Assembly: GCA_001873295.1 (NCBI GenBank)
Contig: MNYW01000158.1
Location: 1-33,515, forward strand
Length of the DNA stretch: 33,515 nt
Direction: 5' to 3'
Origin: Nitrospirae bacterium CG2_30_70_394
GTDB lineage: Bacteria > CG2-30-53-67 > CG2-30-70-394
The notes beneath the pieces were generated by a model. The model did not search any database and was not told the origin of the DNA. It was given only the letters and a program-made list of their open reading frames with translations. Shown here in pieces: positions 1 to 7,515 of the stretch (position 1 is its first letter; each line of letters opens with the position of its first letter). Position numbers and translations under genes: made by a program.

Positions 1-355
1 CCACATCGGGATGGTCGGGGCCCAGGGCCCGCTCCCTGATCGCCAGCGAGCGCCTGTAGAGGGGCTCGGCCTGGGCGTAGTGGCCCTGGGTTTTGTAGAG
101 CAGGGCCAGGTTGTTCAGGCTCTGCGCCACATCGGGATGGTTCGGCCCAACGTCCTTTTCGGCGACCTCCAGCGCCTTCTTCGCAACGACTACGGCGCGA
201 TCGTATTGGCCGGCGCGATAGAGATCGGTCACCTCTTGGTTGAGCGTCTCCCACTTGATGCTGGCGCCTTGCACGTAGGCCGGGGCGGCGGTCAGCCATA
301 GCACGGTGGCCAGCGCAATCGTCTGTAGGCATACCGTCTGTATGGATGGGGTCAT
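1..355 (-). CDS. Secreted tetratricopeptide (kinesin light chain-type TPR) protein, 3' end outside window
   Basis: The minus strand reads a protein beginning MTPSIQTVCLQTIALATVLW, which has a signal-peptide-like hydrophobic N-terminus ending near PAYVQG. TPR helices follow, with the kinesin-light-chain signature NHPDVAQSLNNLALLYKTQG and then AEPLYRRSLAIRERALGPDHPDV. A near-identical stretch recurs at a 126-bp (42-residue) spacing in the DNA, the usual length of this TPR type. TPRs of this class mediate protein-protein contacts; with an export signal this one probably acts in the periplasm or at the surface. The chosen start has a strong AGGAG (361-365) five bases upstream. The same frame stays open upstream into a truncated yceH beginning (see 356-484), so a longer chimeric product is possible. 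The C-terminal part lies beyond the left edge. Confidence 0.85.
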   Translation of the reverse strand, partial: MTPSIQTVCLQTIALATVLWLTAAPAYVQGASIKWETLNQEVTDLYRAGQYDRAVVVAKKALEVAEKDVGPNHPDVAQSLNNLALLYKTQGHYAQAEPLYRRSLAIRERALGPDHPDV

Positions 356-484
356 CGGTGCTCCTGTAAATCCGTTGAGCAACAGCGGGTAGCCATTCTG
401 GGTCGCGCGCTTCTTCTCCATCAACACCCCGAGGAGCCGCGCCTGCACCGCATCCAGCTCGATCGCTCCGCCCTGGTTCTCCAT
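356..484 (-). pseudogene. yceH: Truncated yceH (DUF480) N-terminus, in frame with the TPR gene
   Basis: From ATG at 484 (AAGGAG five bases upstream) the minus strand encodes MENQGGAIELDAVQARLLGV followed by LMEKKRATQNGYPLLLNG. This matches the start of YceH/DUF480 proteins, whose usual pattern is L-x-x-x-E-A-R-V-I-G-C-L-L-E-K-x-x-T-T-P-x-x-Y-P-L-S-V-N. Similarity stops abruptly after YPLLLNG, near 371. Where YceH would continue into its winged-helix core, the frame runs FTGAP and into the TPR signal peptide without a stop. So about 38 codons of a roughly 200-codon gene survive here. Either the TPR gene was inserted or recombined into yceH, or a deletion fused them. The remainder of yceH may lie left of the window. 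Confidence 0.7.
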
Positions 485-650
485 CGCCGCTCCTTTTCCC
501 ATGGTCTGAACGTTCGCCCTGCCCACGCCGGTCGTTGGCAATCCACCGCACGGTGACGGTGCGCAACCCGCCGCGCTCTGCTTCTCCGCGCCGTGGCCCA
601 GGTAGCCATACGACCGTCCCAATCCAGAGTCGCGGCCGCCCCTCTCCTCG

Positions 651-1184
651 TCACGCTCGACAAGGTCCGACCGCCGCCGCCGCGGACCGGCGCCACGCCT
701 CCAGCTCGGCGGCGCTCACCACCACCAGCTTGCCCTCGGTCTCCGCCCGCCGGCCGCGGACCCAACGGTCGGCAAAGCTCACCACCCGCGGCCGCCGGTA
801 GTAGGTGCGGAAGAGCTCGCCGGTGTCGCGGTGAACGAGGTAGTAGCAAGCCGCCGGCATGTGCGTCTCCTCGCCCCTAAAGCAGCGCTCGGGCCGCGCC
901 CCGATGCGTTGGGCGATCGCCCGCCAGCGGGGGCCATGGCCGCAGTCGCCGCCGTGCTCCATGAAGGCGAGGGCGTGGGCGATCTCGTGGAGGATGGTCT
1001 CCACCACCTCTGCCTCGGAGTTGAGCGCCGCCAGGTGGCGACTGACGGTGATCCGCCGCCGCCCCGGGCGACAGACGCCGAAGCGGCGCACCGCCCCATC
1101 GAGGCCAGCCGTCCAGCCCGCCGCGGCGAGGCCGTGCTCGGTCAGCTTCGCGGCCAAGAGGGCGAGGGTCTCCGTCGGGTTCAT
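651..1184 (-). CDS. SprT-like zinc metalloprotease domain protein
   Basis: This is a 177-residue protein. Its HEIAHAL motif at residues 66-72 is the HExxH zinc site of the SprT/Spartan fold, and the GHGPRW further on supplies the third His ligand, as in SprT (usually GHGxxF/W). Eukaryotic Spartan cleaves DNA-protein crosslinks; the role of bacterial SprT is poorly known, so the substrate here is unknown. The C-terminal half normally has a CxxC...CxxC zinc ribbon; here the corresponding segment (HMPAACYYLVHRDTGELFRT) keeps the aromatic and basic pattern but only one Cys, so the ribbon looks lost. The start at 1184 has GAGGGTG just upstream and excludes the upstream tRNA. The gene sits alone downstream of tRNA-Arg. 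Confidence 0.85.
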   Translation of the reverse strand: MNPTETLALLAAKLTEHGLAAAGWTAGLDGAVRRFGVCRPGRRRITVSRHLAALNSEAEVVETILHEIAHALAFMEHGGDCGHGPRWRAIAQRIGARPERCFRGEETHMPAACYYLVHRDTGELFRTYYRRPRVVSFADRWVRGRRAETEGKLVVVSAAELEAWRRSAAAAVGPCRA

Positions 1185-1259
1185 GTCACCCTCTCGGAAT
1201 CGACCGCATCCGTGCGCCGAGTGGCCACCGTGGGGGAGGAGAGGCGAACAGGATGAAGA

Positions 1260-1277
1260 GGCTTCCGGGCCGAAGCC
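1260..1277 (-). terminator. Stem-loop between tRNA-Arg and the SprT-like gene
   Basis: On the minus strand GGCTTC and GAAGCC form a perfect 6-bp stem around GGCCCG, and an overlapping GGGC-TTCG-GCCC tetraloop stem is also possible. A T-rich but imperfect run (TCTTCATCC) follows. It lies about 10 bases downstream of the tRNA 3' end, so it could end the tRNA transcript. Confidence 0.45.
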
Positions 1278-1287
1278 CCGTCGCTCG

Positions 1288-1364
1288 TGGTGCGCCCGGC
1301 AGGACTCGAACCTGCGACACCGAGGTTCGAAGCCTCGTGCTCTATCCAGCTGAGCCACGGGCGC
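1288..1364 (-). tRNA. tRNA-Arg(UCG)
   Basis: The minus strand folds as a complete 77-nt tRNA with encoded CCA. The acceptor arm is GCGCCCG paired with CGGGCGC, the D-arm contains AGCTGGATAGAGC, the anticodon stem is CGAGG/CCTCG around loop CTTCGAA, and the T-arm contains GGTTCGAGTCC. Loop positions 34-36 read TCG, so it decodes CGA, CGG and possibly other CGN codons as arginine. No intron or mismatch stands out. Confidence 0.95.
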
Positions 1365-1381
1365 GACGGCTGGCGGCGACC

Positions 1382-1411
1382 ATTGGACGGCGACCGCGAG
1401 CGGGGTGTCAA
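1382..1411 (-). promoter_or_regulatory. Candidate sigma-70 promoter of tRNA-Arg
   Basis: The minus strand has a perfect TTGACA (complement of 1406-1411), then an 18-bp spacer and TCCAAT (complement of 1382-1387), which matches 4 of 6 positions of TATAAT. Initiation about 7 bases further would place the transcript start roughly 10 bases before the mature tRNA 5' end, as expected for a stable RNA gene. Confidence 0.5.
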
Positions 1412-1692
1412 ACCGCTCCCGCCGGCGCGCCACCGCTCTCCCCAACCCCGGTTGCACCCCGGCGACCGAGCCAGCGGAGAGCCCCGCGACCCGCGGTTCA
1501 ACCATCGGAGCCCGGCGGCGCGCTGGGCGTGGCCGCCGAGGCACCGCAATCCACGCCGCCGCCAGCGGGGCGCCCCGCGCACCGAACCGTCAACGCCGAC
1601 TCGCCGGCCCGCGACCGCCTCCGGTGGAGCCGATGGTGAACCGGGCCGCCGCCGGGGTTGCCGCGCAACCCCGAGGTAAGGCGAGATGGGCC
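1412..1692. other. Intergenic, nothing recognised
   Basis: GC-rich spacer between the tRNA promoter (minus) and the permease gene (plus). Open frames cross it, but their translations are low-complexity Arg/Pro/Ala and have no recognisable domain. I see no clear promoter for the permease gene. Confidence 0.5.
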
Positions 1693-2490
1693 ATGGTGGA
1701 GTGGCTCCTCTATCTCGCCGCCGGCACCGGCGCCGGTCTCCTCGCCGGCCTCTTCGGGGTGGGAGGTGGGATCGTCATGGTCCCCCTCCTCTACTTCGCC
1801 TTCCGTAGCCAGGGGTTCGCAGCGGCCACCCTCTTCCAATGCGCCACCGCCACCAGCCTGGCGGCGATCATCGCGAGCGGCCTCTCCGCCCTCGCCGCCC
1901 ACGGCCGGCGCCACAACGTCGACTGGCGCCCCGCGGGGCTGCTCGCTCTCGGCGCGGCGCTGGGCGCGGCCGCGGTCGCAAGCTGGGCGGTTGCGCGCCC
2001 CGGCGCCGGCTGGCGCGTCTGCTTCGGCCTCTTTCTGTGGAGCGCAGCGTGGCTGGTGAGTCGACGCCCTCACCCCGCGACCCGCGTGGCTCCGCCGTAC
2101 CCGGCAACCGGCCGCTGGCTGGCGATCGGGCTGGCAAGCGGCGCCCTGTCGGCCGCCTTCGGCGTCGGCGGCGGGGTAGTGGCGGTGCCCCTCATGGGTG
2201 TGCTCCTCCACGTCGAGTTCCGGCGCGCGGTGGGCAACGCCACCGCGGTCCTCGCCAGCTCGGCGATCATCTCCACCGCGGTCTACCTGGTAGCAGGGCA
2301 ACAATGGATCGCCACCAGCCACGCCTCCCTCGGCCTCATCCACCTCCCCTCCGCCGTTGCCCTCGCCCTCGCCGCGACGCCCGCCGCCCAGGTAGGTGGC
2401 TGGCTCGCCCACCGCCTGCCGGAACGCCTCCTCCGCACCCTCTTCGTGGCCCTGCTCCTGCTCACCGGCGGTGGGATGGTCCTCGGCTGA
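1693..2490 (+). CDS. Sulfite exporter TauE/SafE (TSUP) family membrane permease
   Basis: This 265-residue integral membrane protein has the internal duplication typical of TSUP carriers: GLFGVGGGIVMVPLLYFAF near residues 18-36 and AAFGVGGGVVAVPLMGVLL near residue 155, each a glycine-rich re-entrant signature. I read seven to eight hydrophobic segments. The family exports or imports small organosulfur or sulfur-oxyanion compounds; the substrate cannot be read from sequence. The ATG at 1693 is chosen because the hydrophobic first helix begins at once (MVEWLLYLAAGTGAGLLAGL). The frame is open upstream, but that part is Arg/Pro-rich and overlaps the tRNA promoter region. An AAGGCGAG lies about 9 bases upstream. 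No sulfur-metabolism genes flank it. Confidence 0.85.
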   Translation: MVEWLLYLAAGTGAGLLAGLFGVGGGIVMVPLLYFAFRSQGFAAATLFQCATATSLAAIIASGLSALAAHGRRHNVDWRPAGLLALGAALGAAAVASWAVARPGAGWRVCFGLFLWSAAWLVSRRPHPATRVAPPYPATGRWLAIGLASGALSAAFGVGGGVVAVPLMGVLLHVEFRRAVGNATAVLASSAIISTAVYLVAGQQWIATSHASLGLIHLPSAVALALAATPAAQVGGWLAHRLPERLLRTLFVALLLLTGGGMVLG

Positions 2491-3344
2491 ACCCGCACCA
2501 CCGCGCGCCCCCAACCGCTCCGCGCCCGCAGGCGCACCCCGGCCGCCCCACGATCGACGAAACCCACCCCGCGACGGCGCCCCTCCCGCCCCCCGTACCA
2601 CCCACGCGGGATGCTAAACCACCCCTATCATCCGCATACCTCCGCGGTTGCCGTCGCACCCGTGCCAAGCCAACCCCCCGGTTCAGCGGCGCCGCTCCGT
2701 GCCCGCGGCGGCGTGCCATCGTTGGGCGCCAGTCGCATCGCTACGCGCCGGCCATCCCTCACACCGCGCCTCAAGCCCCAGCCCCTTTGAGCATGCTCTG
2801 CACGAAGCTGTCTTTGTCCTCTTCGCTGACGATCTCGCTATGGTTCACTGGGTTTGTTCTCCATCCTCGCGCGTGCTAGCTGCGTCGTTTCGGGAGAACG
2901 AAGCACAGCAGAATCGCCGTCCCGCGGAGCGCCTTGGGGGGACAACCTTCTCGACCATAGTTCGACGGTAAACCCCGACCCAAACCGCGACGCCCGCGGC
3001 CAAGGGGCTGGTTGGCCGCACCGCTGCCTGTATCCCCGACCGACCCGCCCGCACCCGACCCACGACCCGCCCTCTCCCCTCGCGCGCGAAGCGCCCGCGG
3101 CACGCCCGTGAGGCGTGTGTGCCATAGCACGCCTCTCCCCTCGCGCGCGCCGCGCCCGCGCCTCTTTGCTGCCAAGTAGCCGATCCCTACCCAATTCCCA
3201 CCAATCCCCGGCTTCAAGATTGCCCCCGCGAGCCACCGCCTTGGCCCCACTCCCTCCACCCCCATCGCCCCAAGCGGCGCGCGTGGCCGGGGTTGGCGCG
3301 AGCCATTTTTGGTCGCTCCCCGTTGCGCCTCGGCGCGGTACGCC
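2491..3344. other. Convergent intergenic region with short repeats and a lower-GC patch
   Basis: No gene is supported in these 850 bases between two convergent genes. An 18-base stretch (CCTCTCCCCTCGCGCGCG) occurs near 3070 and again near 3130. The segment about 2780-2900 is visibly less GC-rich. There the minus strand reads a short peptide MENKPSEP that, after a one-base shift, continues HSEIVSEEDKDSFVQSMLKG to a stop. This could be a decayed small gene but I do not recognise it. A weak hairpin (3298-3316, GCGA-CCA/TGG-TCGC) lies just beyond the transglycosylase stop. Confidence 0.4.
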
Positions 3345-4037
3345 CTACCGCGCAATGTTGGTGTAGAGGATCTCGCCACTGGCGAGGCGGACGCGGTAGA
3401 TGCGGCTGCGCGGGGAGGAGGCCGGGTGGCGCTTGACCTCGGGCTGGCTCGCCCTGGCCTCGGGCTGCTGCCACTTCCCCTCGGGGTAGCAGGCGCGCAG
3501 GCGGTCGAGGTAGGTGCGGGTCTCCGCGAACGGCGGCACACCGCCGTACTGGACCACCCGGTCGGGGCCGGCGTTGTAGGCGGCAAGCGCCAGGGTGAGG
3601 TCGCCGAAGCGGTCGTAGAGGGTGCGCAGGTAGCGGGCGCCGCCGCGGACGTTCTCCTCGGGATCGTACGGGTCGGCCACCCCCAGGTCGCGGGCGGTGG
3701 CGGGCATGAGCTGCATGAGCCCCATCGCCCCCTTGGGGGAGACGGCGTGCGGGTCGTAGCCGGACTCGGTGGCGATCACCGCGTGCAGGAGATCGGCGGC
3801 GAGACCGGTGTCGGTGGCGGCGCGACTCACGGTGGCGTTGAACCGGGGACCGTGGGAGAGGTCGCGCGGCGCGGAGGGGTCCGGGCGGCGAGGTACCGAG
3901 ATCACCGGCCGATCGCCCGGCCGGCGCGGGGTGTCGGTGAAGCAGACGGTGCCGTCGGCCCCGCGGTAACGGTAGATGTCCGCCGCCGCCGGGGCGGCGA
4001 GGGCGAGGGTAAGGAAGAGGGCGAGAAGGCGAATCAT
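3345..4037 (-). CDS. Lytic transglycosylase (SLT domain) with DUF4124-type N-terminus
   Basis: This 230-residue exported enzyme is predicted to cleave the MurNAc-GlcNAc bond of peptidoglycan non-hydrolytically. Residues 1-19 form a signal peptide (MIRLLALFLTLALAAPAAA). Residues 20-40 (DIYRYRGADGTVCFTDTPRR) match the DUF4124 start. The SLT domain spans about 70-185, with the catalytic Glu91 in ATESGYDPHAVSPKGAMGL, the GLMQLMP motif at 106-112 and AYNAGP at 153-158. The last 18 residues (IYRVRLASGEILYTNIAR) look like a second, shorter DUF4124 strand pattern, so the SLT domain is bracketed by two related pieces. It starts 37 bases after the ATPase gene on the same strand and may be cotranscribed with it. 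The Shine-Dalgarno is weak (AAGAAAG). Confidence 0.9.
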   Translation of the reverse strand: MIRLLALFLTLALAAPAAADIYRYRGADGTVCFTDTPRRPGDRPVISVPRRPDPSAPRDLSHGPRFNATVSRAATDTGLAADLLHAVIATESGYDPHAVSPKGAMGLMQLMPATARDLGVADPYDPEENVRGGARYLRTLYDRFGDLTLALAAYNAGPDRVVQYGGVPPFAETRTYLDRLRACYPEGKWQQPEARASQPEVKRHPASSPRSRIYRVRLASGEILYTNIAR

Positions 4038-4074
4038 GGCTTTCTTATCGGCAACCGACCCGGCGGCGTGCGCC

Positions 4075-7000
4075 TCACCCGTGCGCCACCAGGCGCTCGT
4101 CCAGCGACCGGTCGAGCAGGGCGGTCAGCTCGGCGACCCGCTGGCTGACCTCCGCCGCGCTCAGCGCGCCGGCGATGAGCGCCGGAGCAAGCTCGGCCAG
4201 GAGGCGGGCGCGGAGCGTCTCGGGGTCGAGGGGCGGGCGCGGGTCGAGGTACCCCTCGGTGCGCAAATAGGCCGCAAGCTCCTCGCGCTTGTTCGCCCGA
4301 AAGCCGTGGCTGCGCGGATCGCCGCCGCGCCGTTCGAGGCGGGCGAGGAGGGCGCGGGCGTCGCCGCCAACCTCCGCGGCGAGCTCCGCGAGGGGGTCGA
4401 GGTAGCGGTCGCTCACCGCCCCACTCGCCACCAGCACCGGCCGCTCCACCGCCCGGCCGCGCCCCTGCCGCCAGGCCGCAAAGGTGGCCTCGGCAAGCTG
4501 GCCAAGGGCGTCGAGGCGGGCCGCCTCGGCCGAGCTCGCCACCGCCGCGCCGCCACCGCCGCGCGCCAGGGTGCGCCACTGGCCGACGGTGGCGACGTGC
4601 GCCCCGGCGCGCAGGCGGTACAGGAGGGGCAGGTCGTCGCGCAGGAGGAAGAAGAGGTCCAGGGCCGCGGGCCGTTCCGGATCTGGGGGGGCGACGCCGA
4701 GGGCCACGCCGTACTGCTCGGCGGTGTAGCCCGCGGGCGGCGGTACCGCGACGGCTGGCGCGACGGTGAGGGAGTCGAGGTCGAGCACATGCTGGCCGAG
4801 ACGCACCGCCGCCAGGTCGATGAGGTGCGGCGGCGACTCTTCGCGGGCCGCGCACAACCGGCTCCAGCGGCCGCAATCACCGGGGTTGGCGGTGAGGTAG
4901 AAGATCTGCCGGCCGTCGTGCGCCAGGGCGAGGAGGGCCGAGGCGACCGCGTCGAAGCGCTCGGGGTCGGCCAGCGACAGGGCCTCGTCCAAGATCAGCG
5001 GCAGGGCGACGCCCGCCTCGTGGTGGGTGGCAAAGGCGACGCGGACGGCGAGCAAGAGCTGGGCGCGGGTGCCGTCGGAGAGCTCGGCGAGTCCGCGCAC
5101 GGCGCCGCTGTCGCTCTCCTCCGCCACCAGCTCGCCGTGGTCGGCGACCCGCACCGTGTAGCGCTGGTGGGTGAAGGCGGCGAACCAGCCGCTCGCCCGC
5201 GCCAGCACGGGCGGCCGCGCGACCTCTTGGTGTTCCTCCTCTACCAGGTCGAGGAGGAAGGCGGCGGCGGCCGCCTCGAACGCCTCGGCGCGCCGGCTGG
5301 CGAGGGCCGCGCGCGCCACACCCTCGACCGCGCGACTCGCCTCCAGGGCGTCGCCCTCGGTGGCTTCACGGATCCTGCCCTCGATGTCGCCCACCTGCCG
5401 GGCAAGCCCGTCGAGGGTCGCCGCCTCCTCCCGGCAGGCGGCGAGGCGCTGATCCGCCTCCTTCGCGGAGAGAACACGGAGCACCGGCTCGTCCGCCAGG
5501 CGCGCCTCGAGCTCGGCGATCCGCCCCTCCTGCCGCTCCACCTCGGCCGCCGCCTGGCGGTAGTCAGGAAGGCGGTCGAGAAGGACCACGAGGTCGGCCT
5601 CCACGGCGACGCCGGCGCGCGCGAGCAGGGCGTGCCGCTCGGCCTCCGCCGCCTCCAGCCGCGCTACCGTCTGGGCGCGCCGCCGCTCCAGCTCGGCGAC
5701 CTCCCGTACCGCCTGGCGATGGTTCCGCGACCGCTCCACCACCGTCTCCACCGCCGCCCCCAAGGCCGGCCCCGCGCTGGCGAGGGCGGGGGCTGGGGTG
5801 ACCGGCGTACCGCCAGCGGTGAGGTAGGGAGCAAAAAATCCCTCCACCGCGGCGCGCTGATCCGCCGCGTCCGCGCTGGCCTTCGCCAGCCGCGCCGCGG
5901 CTGCGGCAACGGCCCCAACGACCCGCCGGCGCTGGTCGAAACGGTGGCCAAGGTCGAGGAGGTGGAGGCTGGGGCCCGCGGCGATACCGAGGCGCGCGCG
6001 CCACGCCTGCTCCTCCACCGCAAGATCACCCCCAGCCGCGGCCAGGGCCGCCTGCTCGCCCTGCAGGCGGCGCCGCTCCTCCGCCGCGACGCGCTGCTGG
6101 GTGGCGCGGGCGAGCTCTTCGCGCACCGCCCCAAGCCGCTCCTCCACCGCCGCGCGCGTCCATGCCGCCAGCGGCGCCAGGCGCCCCTCGGCGTAGAGGT
6201 CCTGGGCCACCGCGCGTTGCTCGGCGCCGCGGCGCGCGGTCTGTTTGCTCGCCATGAAGTAGGACAAGAGGCCAACGCCTGCCCCGAGGGGCAGGGCGGC
6301 GTAGGCGCCGATGACGAAGATCAGGGCGATGCCAGCGACGAGCGCCAGCATGCCGAGGAGGGGGAGCCAACGCGGGAGCGGCGGCCCCCCCTCCGCCACC
6401 GCCAGCCAGCGCGCGAGTGCCGACTCGGCCTGGTGCAGGCGCGCCGGCTCCTCGCTCCCCTCCGCCTCCCCCAAGAGGTCGAGACGGGTGGTCACCTCGC
6501 GGAGCCGCTGGCGGTGGTCGAGGAGCCGCTCCACTAGCCCCTCGAGCCGCGCCACCTCCGCCGCGTCGAGCTCCCCCGTGCCGCCAATCGCCGCCTCCTC
6601 GGCGGCGGCCGCGGCGCGCTCGCCCTCCGCCCGCCGGACCTCGCCCTCCAGCTCGATGAGCGCGCGCGCCGACGCCAGCGCGGCGTTGCCGGCCACCTCG
6701 TCCACCGGCCCGCCCGGTAGGGCCGTCGCCGCCGCCCGGGCGCGTAGCCGAGCGAGGTCCGCCTCCACCTCGGCCACCTCCGCGCCGGCCGCCGCCGCCG
6801 CGCGGCTGAGCTTGGCAAGCTGGTCGCGCTCCTGGCCAGTGAGGTGGGCCAGGGTGGCGGGAAGGGTGGCGACCCGCGCCCGCGCCGCGGCCACCGCGGC
6901 GCGGGCGCGCGCCAGATCGGCAGCGGCGGTGAGGCGATCGAGCCGCTCCTGCGCCGCCAGGGCCCGTGCCCGCGCCTGTTCTAACTCGGGCAGGGCGGCC

Positions 7001-7515
7001 GCCTCCTCCGCGAGGGCGCGGTGGGTGGCGACGATGCGCGCCCGTGCCTGCTCCGCCGCCTGCAACTCGCGCGCCTCGTGCTGGCCGTGACGCGGCCCGA
7101 GGGTCACCCCACGGCGCACGCTACCGAGGTCGTAGCCGCCCGCCATCTCCACCCGGATCGCCTCGCCAATGGCGCGGTCGGCGGTGGCAACCGGGTCGAG
7201 GAGGTCGCGCACCCCGAGGGTGTAGCCGCGCGCAAGGTGGGCGGCGGGCAACGCCGGCACCGCGCCCTCCCAATGGCCGCGGCGATCGCGGCAGGTGGCG
7301 CGCAGGCGGTGGCCGGCGTGGTCCCACTCCGCCTCCACCTCCACCGCCGCCGCCGCCTGCTCCGGCCACAAGGTGGCGGCGATGGCACGGCACAAAGACG
7401 ACTTGCCGATGCCGTTCGGCCCCACCACCAGGTTGAGCCCCGGCGCGAACGCCTCCACTTGGAAGGGGGCGTCGATCCCCGGCAGGCGGCGACAATGAAG
7501 CGCTGCGAGCCTCAT
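4075..7515 (-). CDS. YhaN-like SMC/Rad50-type ATPase with long C-terminal extension
   Basis: This 1146-residue ATPase is the partner of the nuclease encoded just upstream. The N-terminus (MRLAALHCRRLPGIDAPFQV) leads to Walker A GPNGIGKS at 32-39. Long Ala/Glu/Arg-rich heptad stretches follow on both sides of two hydrophobic segments at about 380-420 (LPLLGMLALVAGIALIFVIG, then AALPLGAGVGLLSYF), as expected of a YhaN-type coiled coil. The C-terminal ATPase lobe has the signature ELSDGTRAQ at about 808-817, Walker B LPLILDEAL at about 835-843 and D-loop SLADPERF. The H-loop position reads FYLTANP, lacking the usual His. About 262 residues follow (about 885-1146) that I do not recognise. ATG overlaps the nuclease stop (ATGA). 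B. subtilis YhaN is about 960 residues, so this one is longer. A DNA-end or repair role is inferred from family. Confidence 0.85.
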   Translation of the reverse strand: MRLAALHCRRLPGIDAPFQVEAFAPGLNLVVGPNGIGKSSLCRAIAATLWPEQAAAAVEVEAEWDHAGHRLRATCRDRRGHWEGAVPALPAAHLARGYTLGVRDLLDPVATADRAIGEAIRVEMAGGYDLGSVRRGVTLGPRHGQHEARELQAAEQARARIVATHRALAEEAAALPELEQARARALAAQERLDRLTAAADLARARAAVAAARARVATLPATLAHLTGQERDQLAKLSRAAAAAGAEVAEVEADLARLRARAAATALPGGPVDEVAGNAALASARALIELEGEVRRAEGERAAAAAEEAAIGGTGELDAAEVARLEGLVERLLDHRQRLREVTTRLDLLGEAEGSEEPARLHQAESALARWLAVAEGGPPLPRWLPLLGMLALVAGIALIFVIGAYAALPLGAGVGLLSYFMASKQTARRGAEQRAVAQDLYAEGRLAPLAAWTRAAVEERLGAVREELARATQQRVAAEERRRLQGEQAALAAAGGDLAVEEQAWRARLGIAAGPSLHLLDLGHRFDQRRRVVGAVAAAAARLAKASADAADQRAAVEGFFAPYLTAGGTPVTPAPALASAGPALGAAVETVVERSRNHRQAVREVAELERRRAQTVARLEAAEAERHALLARAGVAVEADLVVLLDRLPDYRQAAAEVERQEGRIAELEARLADEPVLRVLSAKEADQRLAACREEAATLDGLARQVGDIEGRIREATEGDALEASRAVEGVARAALASRRAEAFEAAAAAFLLDLVEEEHQEVARPPVLARASGWFAAFTHQRYTVRVADHGELVAEESDSGAVRGLAELSDGTRAQLLLAVRVAFATHHEAGVALPLILDEALSLADPERFDAVASALLALAHDGRQIFYLTANPGDCGRWSRLCAAREESPPHLIDLAAVRLGQHVLDLDSLTVAPAVAVPPPAGYTAEQYGVALGVAPPDPERPAALDLFFLLRDDLPLLYRLRAGAHVATVGQWRTLARGGGGAAVASSAEAARLDALGQLAEATFAAWRQGRGRAVERPVLVASGAVSDRYLDPLAELAAEVGGDARALLARLERRGGDPRSHGFRANKREELAAYLRTEGYLDPRPPLDPETLRARLLAELAPALIAGALSAAEVSQRVAELTALLDRSLDERLVAHG

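Noticed and set aside
421-849. Minus-strand frame overlapping the SprT-like gene
   Set aside because: It overlaps the 3' half of the SprT-like gene in another frame and is Arg-rich without motifs.
3976-6537. Long plus-strand open frame of 853 codons
   Set aside because: It is opposite the YhaN-like ATPase gene; its translation is Gly/Arg/Glu-rich without domains, as expected for the antisense of a GC-rich gene, while the minus strand has all ATPase motifs.
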